Shown here: positions 35,752-45,165 of the stretch, piece after piece
Numbering within the stretch: the first letter of the stretch is position 1
Layout of the letters: every line of letters starts with the position of its first letter
NCBI GenBank assembly: GCA_030765065.1
Contig: CM060978.1
Span: 114,495,692 to 114,559,691, forward strand
DNA length: 64,000 bases
Direction of reading: 5' to 3'
Origin: Deroplatys truncata
Taxonomy: Eukaryota > Arthropoda > Insecta > Mantodea > Mantidae
Notes under the pieces: model-generated
Databases searched by the model: none
What the model was told of the DNA's origin: nothing
What the model saw: the letters and a program-made list of their open reading frames with translations, nothing else
Program-made: the position numbers and the translations under genes

Positions 35752-37036
35752 TAGGATCTTTCAACAAGAGTGTCCTATCTTTGAACATAAATAAAACACG
35801 CCCTCTAAATGGTAGAGGTTTATTTATTTTTTATTTTGGAACATAATTAATATCATTACGTGTTGAAGAAAACTTCAGTTAAGTGACCGCCGCGACTTCG
35901 TTGGGTTACGCGTATACGGTTGACCCAATTTTCAATGACAGAAGAACGTAAATTAGGTCCAAATTCACGAATAACAGGCATGATGTTATTCATAAGATCA
36001 TTTACTGTTTCTGGCTTGTTGACATAAACTCGAGATTTAACATAACCCCACAAGAAGTAATCCAAGTGCGTTAAATCACATGACCTCGGGGCCAGTAAAC
36101 GTCACCACCACGGGAAATGATGAAACCTCTGAACTTCTCCTTCAAAGATAGATGGTTTCGAGAGCAGTGTGACATGTGGCACCATATTGCTGGAACCAGA
36201 TGTTTCTGAGATCCATACCATACAATTGAGGCCAAACATAGTCCCTGATAAAAGCCTGGTATCTTTCTCCATTGAGAGTTAGAGCTTCTCCATCTTCATC
36301 TTGGAAAAGATATGGACCAATGATTCCACCATACCAAAATCCACACCACAAAGCAATCTTTAGGGGATGAAGTGGTCGTTCTTGAATCTGCATTGGACTG
36401 CTGCAATAGCGGCAATTTTGTTTGTTAACACAACCATTCATCTAAAAGTGGGCTTCGTCGCTGAAGATGATTTTTCGACAAAAATCCGGGTCAGCTTTCA
36501 ATTGCTCCATAGCTCAGTCAGCGAATACACGGCACAATCTATGGTCGTTGGGCTTTAGTTCTTGAGATAACACCATTTTGTAAGCGTGAAACTTCAAGTC
36601 CAGATGCAGAATTCGCCAAGTTGTGGTCGGCGAAAGCCCCAATTCTTGCACTCGATGAGCAATTGATTTGTTTCCGTTCTCGCGTACACTCTCATGAACG
36701 GCGCCTTATGTTTTCGTTGGAGCGCTTACGTCGATTACGTTCTTTGATTGCTGACAGAACCACTTCTTTCAAATTTATCGATCAAACGCCGAATCGGTCT
36801 CTCGCAGGGATGATTATGCACACCGTAAACTTCACGCAATACACGGAAGTTTTGGCGAACAGATGATCCATTTTGATAATAAATTTTCACAATTTCTACG
36901 CGTTGCTGAATGCTGTAACGTCCCATGGTTATTTGTCAATAACAACTGTAACCGTATGAAAAAATGACTGCTGTAACTCAATAACAACGGCAGCTATCAC
37001 ATGTTAAAGATAGGACATTCTTGTTGAAACACCCTA
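35752..37036 (-). mobile_element. Mariner-type DNA transposon (about 1.28 kb), inserted in the polymerase fossil
   Basis: Inverted ends share TTTCAACAAGANTGTCCTAT on both sides (left near 35759, right near 37010 on the minus strand). They are bounded by TA/TATA, consistent with the TA target of the IS630-Tc1-mariner superfamily. The length is that of a complete mariner. It contains one transposase gene in several frame-broken pieces. The polymerase fossil reads on both sides, so it inserted after that element settled. Confidence 0.85.
35856..36926 (-). pseudogene. Mariner-type (D,D34D) transposase, inactivated
   Basis: It would cut and paste the element at TA sites. The start is MGRYSIQQRVEIVKIYYQNG at 36926, a helix-turn-helix N-terminus. 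Further on are IIFSDEAHF (first catalytic Asp present) near 36450, GCVNKQNCRY, ERPLHPLKIALWCGFWYGGI, then WFQQYGATCHTA where the family has QQDGATCH, so the second catalytic Asp is Tyr. The end has DYFLWGYVKSRVYVNKPETV with the third Asp in place, and finishes RSRGGHLTEVFFNT at 35856. A stop follows DEAHF (Trp codon expected) and other shifts occur between pieces. The order and length match a full gene of about 355 codons. Confidence 0.85.
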
Positions 37037-37949
37037 TACAAGCTTCTTTAGCTCCAACACATGGGGTTAGTGGTATGTAGCTACTTCCTCGTAACGGGTT
37101 GTACTTGTTGATATGGAGTCAAACTCCTTCCACAGCAAGTAGGTCCTAGTTGCTACCCTTAAGCTGCGGCTCCTCCATTTCAGTAGATAATTTCTTGAAT
37201 TTTGCTTCCAACATGGAGTCCAGATCTGTTTCTAGAAACACGGGCTGATTCCGTGTTTTAAATGTTTCGTCACAGGTTTCTGCGATACTGTTCACAAATC
37301 GGTACGCAACCATCAGATTAATTTTCACAGTGTTGTGAATACCAAGCTCTTTATGTACAGCGTGAATTATTTGTTGTTTTACCTCATGCAGGTACATATT
37401 CAGGTCTTTGGATGAATCACGTCTTATAAAATGGATTTCAATTGTCCTTCGAATGAAGTTTCGTATTCTTTCATGTCAGAGTGAACCATTGTTGATAATA
37501 ACTGAGGTTTTAGGTTCCAATCTGGTTTTCTTCTTAGGACTGGTTAACTCGCACACATTTTCATGACCTTCTCCCTTTTAACAATCACTGAACGATGAAT
37601 TACAATGTTTACACTTGAGGAGCCACTCGCAGCCCAACTCATTCCTTCTCTTGCCATAACTTCGCAGGAATTTCTTTCTACATTTGCTACAAGCGTATTC
37701 AGTAACACTGGGAATAATATCCTTATATGCAGAGTTATTCATCCTTACTGATGATGCAGCCTTCTCGTCTGATAACGTTTATCCACTTTCGAAAGCTGAT
37801 TATTCTTGGAGAGAACACGATGTTGACACCTCAAGACTAATTAGCACAATGAAGTCCAGTGTCCGAAGTCACCTTATTTATAGAGAGGGTGCGAACCTTC
37901 CGTTCAAACATGCACTGAATTTAATACTAAACAATGATTAAACGACCAA

Positions 37950-38395
37950 ATTCTTATATTTGAATATGTGTTGTATATGTATTCGGGCGTGTCCGTAAAC
38001 CTTCGTGTAGATTCGTGTGTTTGAAGGAAGTGTTAGCATGTGTTGTGTATGTGTATTTTTGTGTTTGGAGTTGTTCATATGTCTTCGTGATGTCCATGTC
38101 ATTGCAGCGGTGTTCCTAGTTTTGTGTGCGTTTTTATGTGTGTATATGTGTGTTAGGTGAGGGTGTTTCTGTGTTGATGTGTTGGTGCAAGTGTGTGGGC
38201 GTGTTTAGCTGTCTCTGTGTGTTTGTGTGATAATGTTATTGTGTAGACGTATGTATGTGTTTGTGTGTGTGTGTGTGCACGCGCGAGCGTTTGCGTGTTA
38301 AACTTTTTTGTGTGCGTTTGTGTGATAGTGTTGTTGTGTATGTATTTATGGATTTCGATGAGTCTGTGAGCGTGTGTTTTTGTTTATATGTGGAT
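37950..38395. repeat. (TG)n-rich low-complexity stretch
   Basis: Interrupted TGTGTG and GTGTTT repeats on the plus strand, purest near 38255-38280. Confidence 0.85.
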
Positions 38396-38550
38396 CAAGA
38401 AGAAGAAACAATGAAAATAAAGAAGGAAACATAGGAAGAAGAAAAAGGAAAGAGAGAAAAAAGAAATAAGAAAGAAAAGAAGGAAAAAGGAAAGAAAAAA
38501 AAGAAAACGAGGAAGAGGAAAGAAAGAAAATCAAGAATCAGAACTGAAAA
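38396..38550. repeat. Purine (GA)-rich tract
   Basis: Almost only A and G on the plus strand. The Phe/Ser/Leu-rich frame on the minus strand is its translation and not a gene. Confidence 0.9.
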
Positions 38551-38790
38551 TCAGGACATCTAAGTATATACCGGGGTTAATAATGGTTTAATATTTCTTA
38601 ACATTAAGGTATTGCAGCAGTAAGATTCTAACACAGAGCTCGGGATACCTAAGTATTCAAAAGTAGTTAATAATATATAATTATATATGTTAAATACATT
38701 TTAATCCACCGGTCTAAGTCCCTTATTTTAATAGTTATTAAACATTAAAGTTTTGCTGTACTAAGACTCGAAGTCGGACCTCTGGATACC

Positions 38791-38793
<3 letters not shown>
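38551..38793. repeat. Degenerate tandem repeat (about 140-bp period), left part
   Basis: Similar segments ending in GGATACCT-like sequence occur at 38643-38650 and 38784-38791. They recur at 44361-44368 and 44496-44503, on the other side of the I-clade LINE. Each is preceded by an AACATTAA, then CTAAGACTCGAA-like stretch. The spacing is 135-141 bases, consistent with one old array that the LINE split. A possible shorter unit ends near 38560. Confidence 0.5.
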
Positions 38794-38824
<31 letters not shown>

Positions 38825-39128
38825 GATGAGATGGGGTTAAAGGGCGCTAAACACCTAAGCTCATCAGCGCCCTTACAAAGTATAAAATTTAAAATCCAAA
38901 AACGAAAATACGGGACACAAACCCGCTTAATCTAAAACACTAAAAACAAGACAGCAAATTCTAAAAAAAACACCACACTAAAACATGCTAAATAAAATAA
39001 CAAAAGAGTAAAACGACGTGTCAAGAACTGAGAACGCAAGGGACAAGGGCGCCATATGTCCGCCGAGGAGAAGAGCCCCCATTAAAACAGACAATATGAA
39101 ATCACAAAACTAAATGATGCACAGCGCA

Positions 39129-42100
39129 TTAAATGCGCCGATTAACACCACTGTCATTGATAAGACATAAAACACATTCTACAGCATGCGCGTCGTCTGC
39201 CAACTCGTTGGTTATGCCAACAGGCAGATACAGATGAACGCGCAACGGAGCTAAAACTTGACACTCTGTTAAAATGTGACGCACTGTTAAGGGCGCATTA
39301 CACTGCTCACAGAGTGGTGCGGGGTCACCACTGAGCAGGAATCTGTGACTAAAAAGGCAATGTCCGATTCGTAAACGAGCTAAAATTACCCGACGAGAAG
39401 AGGTACCCAAGACTAACGGGAGAGGTTTAACCTCCCGCAACTTGTTCCCCCGGAGGACCGTCCATCCATCACGCCAAAGCGAGAGGATGCGGTGAAGTAA
39501 AATAACAGACAAATCTGAGGAGGGAACAACAGAAGTAAAATATCTGGGTGATAACATTGCCGATTTGGCAGCGGCGTCGGCAGACTCGTTCCCTGAGATG
39601 CCCACATGACCTGGAATTCACACAAAGGAGACGCTGATGCCAGAGGCATCAAGCGAGTGGAGCAGGTCATGAATGCGCTGTACGAGCGGTCAGTAAGTGC
39701 ACAGCGCGTGAATACTTTGAAGATCACTCAGAGAGTCTGAACAAACAACATAGTGCCGTAAGTCATGCCACTGGATGTATAAAAGTGATTGTTAAACACT
39801 AAAAGATTCGGCGGTAAAAATCAGACATTGTTTCGGTAAACGAAAGGTAAAACTACTTTGACCATCGATAAAGGCACACCCTACTCCAACATTAGTCTTA
39901 GACCCATCAGTATAGATAAAATGAAAGTCTCCAAATTGCGCCTTAAGTTCTAAAAAGGCGGATCTAAGGACTGAAGAAGGGGATTCATTCTTCGCCATCG
40001 ACGTTAACCCAAGGTGAAAGTGAGCCTCAGTGCGCAACCAAGGAGGAAACCGCGTTTCCCCCTGGGGAGTGTCGGCGCTGGCGTAACGTCCAAATGCCGA
40101 AGAAGCTAGCGAAATCGAACCCTGGAGGGAGCAATGCAGAGGAGCTAACTAAATATTTCCGGTCAAGCGAATTCTCGAAATATAACTCGAAGGACGGATG
40201 GTCAGGCAAGCTTGAGAGTCCATATGCATAGCTGTACGATGCATTCTCACGCCTGAAGGACAGCGAAGGCTCCGCAGCTTCAGCGTACAGATTGTGTACA
40301 AGGACTAGTTGGAACGGCCTCTGTAGCGACTCTTATGCCACGATAGTGAACGGCATTCAAGCGACGTAACACAGATGGACGCTCCGTTGAATAGGCAATG
40401 CATCCGTAATCAAGCTTGAATCGGACCAATAAGCGATAAAGACGCAGAAGGATGGTCCTATGAGGTCCCCAGGATGTGCCACTTAAAACACGTAAAAAAT
40501 TAAGAGAACGGTCACACTTTGCTTTTAAAAACGAAATGTGCGCATACCAGCTCAACTCCTGATCAAAAATCAACCCCAGAAATGTCACCTCGTCTACAAA
40601 CAAATCCGGCCCAAGATGGAGAGAGGGAGGAGGGAAAGCCTTCCGGCGCCAGAAATTAACACTCATGGATTTCTCGGCGGAGAAATTAAAGCCATTGGCG
40701 TTACTCAGGCGTAGAGATGGTCGATAAATCTCTGGAGATGGCGTTCGAGCAGACAGATCCGCCGTAAAGTGCAATAAATGGCAAAATCGTCAACGAAAAG
40801 GGACGATGAAATGCCAGGGTGAATACACTCAACAATGGGGTTGATAGCAATCGCAAAAAGTGCGACGCTGACTACAGAGTCCTGCGGTACACCGTTCTCT
40901 TGAATAAAACGACTAGATAAAACCGAGCCCCCGCGTATACGAAAGACGCGATTCCTAATAAACTCCCGAAGAAGTAGGGGAAGATGACCGCGTACATTCC
41001 ATGCGTGGAGTATACGTAAATGGCGCCCCTCCAACACGTGTCATAAGCTTTCTCCAGTTCAAAACATACAGTCACTGTTTGACACTTTCTCAGGAATCCG
41101 TTCATAATATGCGTCGACAGAGGTACCAGATAGTCGACGGTAGAGCGGTGGCTACCTCATTGAGAAAAAGGTTATTATAGCACTCCTGATTAGGAGACCG
41201 AAAACGATAGGTCACGGAATCCAACCGGTCTTTGAGAGTGCGACAGCCGGCGGAATAATGGTCAGAACTGGAAACCGACTCAAAGGCAGCACCTAGAGTG
41301 TTAGCAATAGCAGCCGGATCCCTGTGGTGGCATTGGAAACCTGAAGGCCAGACACAATACAATGCGACACTTTACCGGAGAAGCGACGAAGTTTATCCCA
41401 AACAACACAGGAAGGCGTGAAGCGATTAAAAGACTCGACAAAACGAGTCCAAGATACCTTCTTGCTATCCTGAATAATGTGACGAGACCTGGCGCGCGAT
41501 TCTTTAAAAGTAACCAAATTATCAAGAGTACGGGTACGAACGGCGTCCCGATAATCCTCGGTCCACCACGGAACAGGAATATGCCGGGGGTGGGATGACG
41601 AACGGGGAATTGTACGTTCGGCGGCAGATAGGATCGTAGACGTAAGGTGCTCCACCCTTTGGTTAACGTCAGTGAAGGGCTGGTCCACGAAAGACATGAG
41701 GCTGGAAAACAGTCTCCAGGCGGCTTTATGGAATTGCCAGGTATGCGCTCTGGAATGCTGAACGTCGTGAGGCAGAGGAGACACGATGCAGGGGTAATAA
41801 TCGTTGGAGTAAGTGTCAGCGACGACGTTCCACTGCATACGACAAGCAAGTTGGATTGAGCAAATGGCAAGGTCCAAGTGAGAGAATGTACCAGGAGAAT
41901 CAGAAAGAAAAGTAGGCTCAACTGTATTGAGGATGGAGAGGTTGAACTGAGCAAAAATGTCGGAAAGAAGCGTTCCCCTTGCACAAGCCCTTGGCAAACC
42001 CCACAGGGAGTGATGGGCATTAAAATCTCCCAGCAGAAGAAATGGTGAGAGTGGACGGGAGATCTTGAATGTCCGCGTTAGCGAGAGGAGACGATGGAGG

Positions 42101-42420
42101 TGAATAGACGGAGCAAATAGAAAAGAAGAATCCGGGTAATTAAAGCCTAACGGCAACAGCTTGCAAGTCGGATGTAAGTGTGAGAGTCTGAAAATGAACG
42201 TCGCTACGCACTAATAGAATGACACATCCATGAGCAGGAGTACCCTTATCCGGTGCAAGATCGAAGCGAACCGGAGTATACCCTCGGAGAGCAAAAGGAT
42301 CGTGAGGCAAAGCTTGGTCTCCTGCAAACACATGACCATAGGTGAATGGGAACGCAATAAAAGTTGCAGTTCCGCCCTATGCAATCGTACACCACGTAAA
42401 TTCCAGGTCAGGATAGCCAT
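39129..42420 (-). pseudogene. I-clade LINE ORF2: endonuclease, reverse transcriptase, RNase H, broken
   Basis: It starts MAILTWNLRGVRLHRAELQL with CLQETKL at 42420-42300. The endonuclease continues in another frame with FLLLGDFNAHHSLWGLPRA and HLDLAIC, then NDYYPCI where the family has SDHYPI. RT motifs: CFELEKAYDTCWR (about 41080), QENGVPQDSVVSVALF (about 40900) and LFVDDFAIYC (about 40800, FVDD box). The thumb has EVTFLGLIFDQELSWYAHIS and LDYGCIAYSTERPSVLRRLN. RNase H: FIYTDGSKTNVGVGCAFIDG (about 39920) and GISGNESADAAAKSA (39600). The Cys-rich tail is CEQCNAPLTVRHILTEC (about 39290). Length about 1,100 codons, normal for the clade. About eight to ten frame changes or stops. The QGS motif of RT reads QDS. 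Confidence 0.9.
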
Positions 42421-42440
42421 GAATAAAAGAGATAAACTGT

Positions 42441-43727
42441 CTACTTAGAAGAGCGGCTCAAAATAACCTTCCGCTTAACCTTGGGGCTCGGGCTTTTGGT
42501 ATAGATTTGGTCAGACTGCATAGGGTTCTCGAAGGGAAGGCCCACGCGCTCAATGCCAGAAAACAGATTTAAGCGCCGAGAATCGGTTCTGGATGCCAAT
42601 GGTTGGAGGGTATCGCTGAGTGCGGATTATCCAAGGAGCATCCTGGGATTGCGACCTCCGAGGAGGAGAAGCTTAACTTTTCTTACCGCGCGCACGCGGT
42701 GGGTCTTTAAGAACATCTTCCTTACGAAGTTTCTGCTTGGATTTCCTCTCAGTGCCTTGTGATTTCAGTACTTTAACACCAGATTTAGATGGCTTGATAA
42801 GTGTGCCAGAGATGGACGTCCGGATGGCAGTTGCGGTAAAGGCAGTCATAGTCCAGGTCTGAATTTCGGCATGCTTCCTGGGTACTGGCGAGGCAACCAC
42901 AGAGCTGAATGTACCCGATCGCAGGAGCGCAGGTTGGCGCATATGGTAACGCCTCCGGGCTTCAGCGAAGGATAGTTTTTCCTTTATCCGGATATCCTGG
43001 ATCTCCTTCTCGTCCAAGTACCGCGGACAGTCGGAAATGACGCAGAATGAGACCCTTTGCAATTAACGCAGACGGGGCTGATGAACAGGTACCATCGTAT
43101 GAAGGCTGACTACACGAGGCGCAGATGGAAACGGCACTCTTACAAGAGACTTGCGTATGCCCAAATCGTTTGAATTTGAAACAATGCAGAGGTCTGGGAA
43201 TATAGGGCCTCGCCGCAAGGCGTTCGTTCCCTGCTGAAGGACTTGTGGGCAGATCGACGCCATCGAAAGTGAGAAACAGGGTACGGGTGGATACCAAGAC
43301 TCCGTTGCGTTTAGCCTGCTCTCGATGAACTGCTGTCACCTTTTGATCAGAAAGATAGGCGACCAGTTGATCGTCCGACATACCGTCGAGGCTATGGGTG
43401 GTAACGACAATCGACAGGAATTCAAGGTGCGGTGCTTCTCAACACGGATGGGATAACCGTGGAGAAGCGTGGCGCGCAATAAGGTCTTACTTTGTTGATC
43501 GGACTTACTCTGAACCAACAATGAACCGTTTCGAAGTCGAGTGCAGGAATGAACCGAACAGCAATTGAGTCAATTCCCTTCTGGATAATAAAAGTGTTCA
43601 CCTACTCAAAAGTTTGTCCTTCCTCTGTTCGCGTAATGACTAAGTAACACCCAGATGTCGGTGGTGCTACTTCTGTTACCAAAAGTTTTCGGCGCCTGTT
43701 AGAAATAATGGAGAAAGAGGGCTCCAT
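42441..43727 (-). pseudogene. I-clade LINE ORF1: gag-like nucleic-acid-binding protein, broken
   Basis: The start is MEPSFSIISNRRRKLLVTEV at 43727, followed by GCYLVITRTEEGQTFE, a stop, and VNTFIIQKGIDSIA, the usual I-clade ORF1 N-terminal (RRM-like) pattern. The middle has an RARLLHGYPIRVEKH-like stretch. Zinc knuckles lie at 43230-43090: CFKFKRFGHTQVSC (second Cys replaced by Phe) and CASCSQPSYDGTC (His replaced by Tyr). The end KVKRKVILSRSSK, then a stop at 42441-42443, matches the K/R-rich ending of this family. It ends about 20 bases before ORF2. Several frame shifts and at least one stop. Confidence 0.8.
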
Positions 43728-44370
43728 AGCGAAAGAAGTCTTCCACCACTGCAACCGCCTCCTACCTCGGGCTCTTACTTCCCAAGCCTTACCCCGGCAT
43801 GGGTGAGTGGCCTATCCATACCGGTCTCACCCGAGGGTCACACCTCCCAGAACATAGACAGAGGGACCCAATGGTCGTGGGGTGTCAGCAGCTCATGCAA
43901 TGCCCCCCGCGGGACTGCAGTTGAACAGTGAATACGAACACAACCTACATGACCACCCCGGGTGGTGGGGATGACGCTATTACGCACTCACCCAGCTGCG
44001 CACCCAGTGAGTGGGTATCCGTCAGGCTGTGTCCATGGAGGATTAAAATAAAGAAAATCGGAAAATAAGCCAAAAGGGTGTGGCCTTTCGCACGCAAGGT
44101 AGGCCGGCAAGGAAGGAAAAGAGATGTGTGAATGGTTGTGGTGCGAAATGTTCGTAAATGGACTAGACAAGAAAGAAACGATGGCGAGGGTCGGCATGGA
44201 ACGAAATGCAAAGAACGCACGAGAGCCTACCTTGAGTCCCCCGGTCACGAGGACGAACCCACCTTGACCGGACGAGGGTGAAGGGATTACGATGGCGATG
44301 AGCGGCTCGGGACCCAGGGTGCGCCAAACCCATACTCACACGAAGTGAGCCCCTGGGGGTGGATACCTGA

Positions 44371-44504
44371 GAATACCTTTCATTCAGCCTCATAATGCTA
44401 TAAATTATTGAGATTTACCTACTCGTGTATGTCTCTTGCTTTCATAGTTATTAAGCATTAAAGTGTGCTACACTAAGACTCGAACTCTGACCTCCAGATA
44501 CCTG
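44371..44504. repeat. Degenerate tandem repeat, right part
   Basis: It continues the array described at 38551-38793 after the LINE. Its AGTTATTAAGCATTAAAG and CTAAGACTCGAACTCTGACC segments match the left part. Confidence 0.5.
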
Positions 44505-44734
44505 AGATATCCGAGGTCGCGGGTTCAAACCCGGTGGAGGGAAATGGATTTTTTCCGGTGTAAAATTCCGTAGCATGACTTCCTTCAGAAGGGAAGTAAT
44601 GCCGGTGGTCCCGGTCGTAGATTTACGGCACGTAAAAGAACCTCAAGCCAGATAAAGAGGCGTCTGAGCAAAATTAGCGGTCATCACGTCCAATATAGAA
44701 TGGGACGCTAAGGACCACATCAGTTGTAGCGTTC
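44505..44734 (+). mobile_element. tRNA-headed SINE, family B, copy 2
   Basis: It begins with the B-box region of the head (GGTTCAAACCC at about 44522). It continues through CGTAGATTTACGGCACGTAA and ends with the conserved CCAATATAGAATGGGACGCT segment and TAGCGTTC. The A-box part of the head is missing or unrecognisable. It lies in the opposite orientation to copies 1 and 3. Confidence 0.8.
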
Positions 44735-45165
44735 TTGCAAAGCCGATTCACGGATAGTCGATGCAAAAAAGTCACAACTAAGAAAATAATTATTTGCTGG
44801 GTCCATTATAGAATGCATTAGAAGTAAGGTATTCCCCAGAATAATAATTATTTAGTACTACAACTTAAAGCAATCAAAGACTTTAAAAAAGCTTTAAATA
44901 AGAACAAGGATCTGTAGAGCCCCAATGGTACCTACTGAATATATTAACTCAGAAATATAATACAATTAAAGCACGTTACATTTAACTTTGTCCTTCTCAC
45001 ACATAGTTGCCATTACGAAACAAAGTTTAACACGCCAAATATATATATATATATATAATTGAAACTCGCTTCCATGAAATATTATGCGCCGCTCCACACT
45101 GAATTTTGAAATTTACTTACGCTCGAAGATACATGTTACACAAATTTAGAATAAGCCAAAAGGTG
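44735..45165. other. No recognised gene
   Basis: AT-rich with a TA run at 45037-45056. Nothing coding recognised. Confidence 0.5.

Larger units (their letters stand above)
32422..37940 (-). mobile_element. Polinton/adintovirus-type element fossil: protein-primed DNA polymerase B
   Basis: Minus-strand translations give, from the N-terminal side, a CxxC-type zinc-finger region (about 37700-37560), an N-terminal domain (37397-37146), INVYGLGEKQEVFPIRV-like sequence (about 35700-35500), an exonuclease-domain string VPYAIYADFENIL (about 35170), VHEHDHTSGEYQGNLHN with FMRNFSGYDEHFLGKELG (about 34200-34050), and a palm/thumb end with KPIYIEKSVLN and KVLGKFKDEANCKIIHRFVG (32930-32425). This set is characteristic of polymerase B of Polintons/Mavericks and adintoviruses. 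No capsid, ATPase or integrase was seen. It is broken in many places (roughly a dozen or more) and interrupted by a Tc1 element and a mariner-type element. It is a fossil of considerable age. Confidence 0.8.
38783..44370 (-). mobile_element. I-clade LINE with both ends and 11-bp target duplication
   Basis: The duplication TGGATACCTGA lies at 38783-38793 and 44360-44370. The element proper is 38794-44359, about 5.57 kb, on the minus strand. The 5' end contains GGCGCACCCTGGGTCCCGAG. ORF1 is at 42441-43727 and ORF2 at 39129-42420, separated by about 20 bases. The 3' end has GGCGCTGATGAGCTTAGGTG and a CAT trinucleotide tail (38794-38822), as expected for I-clade elements that end in short repeats. 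Order endonuclease, RT, RNase H, Cys-rich tail is diagnostic of the I clade. It is full length by structure but broken by several frame changes. Confidence 0.9.

Noticed and set aside
38346-38534. 62-codon Phe/Ser-rich minus-strand frame
   Set aside because: Translation of a purine-rich tract.
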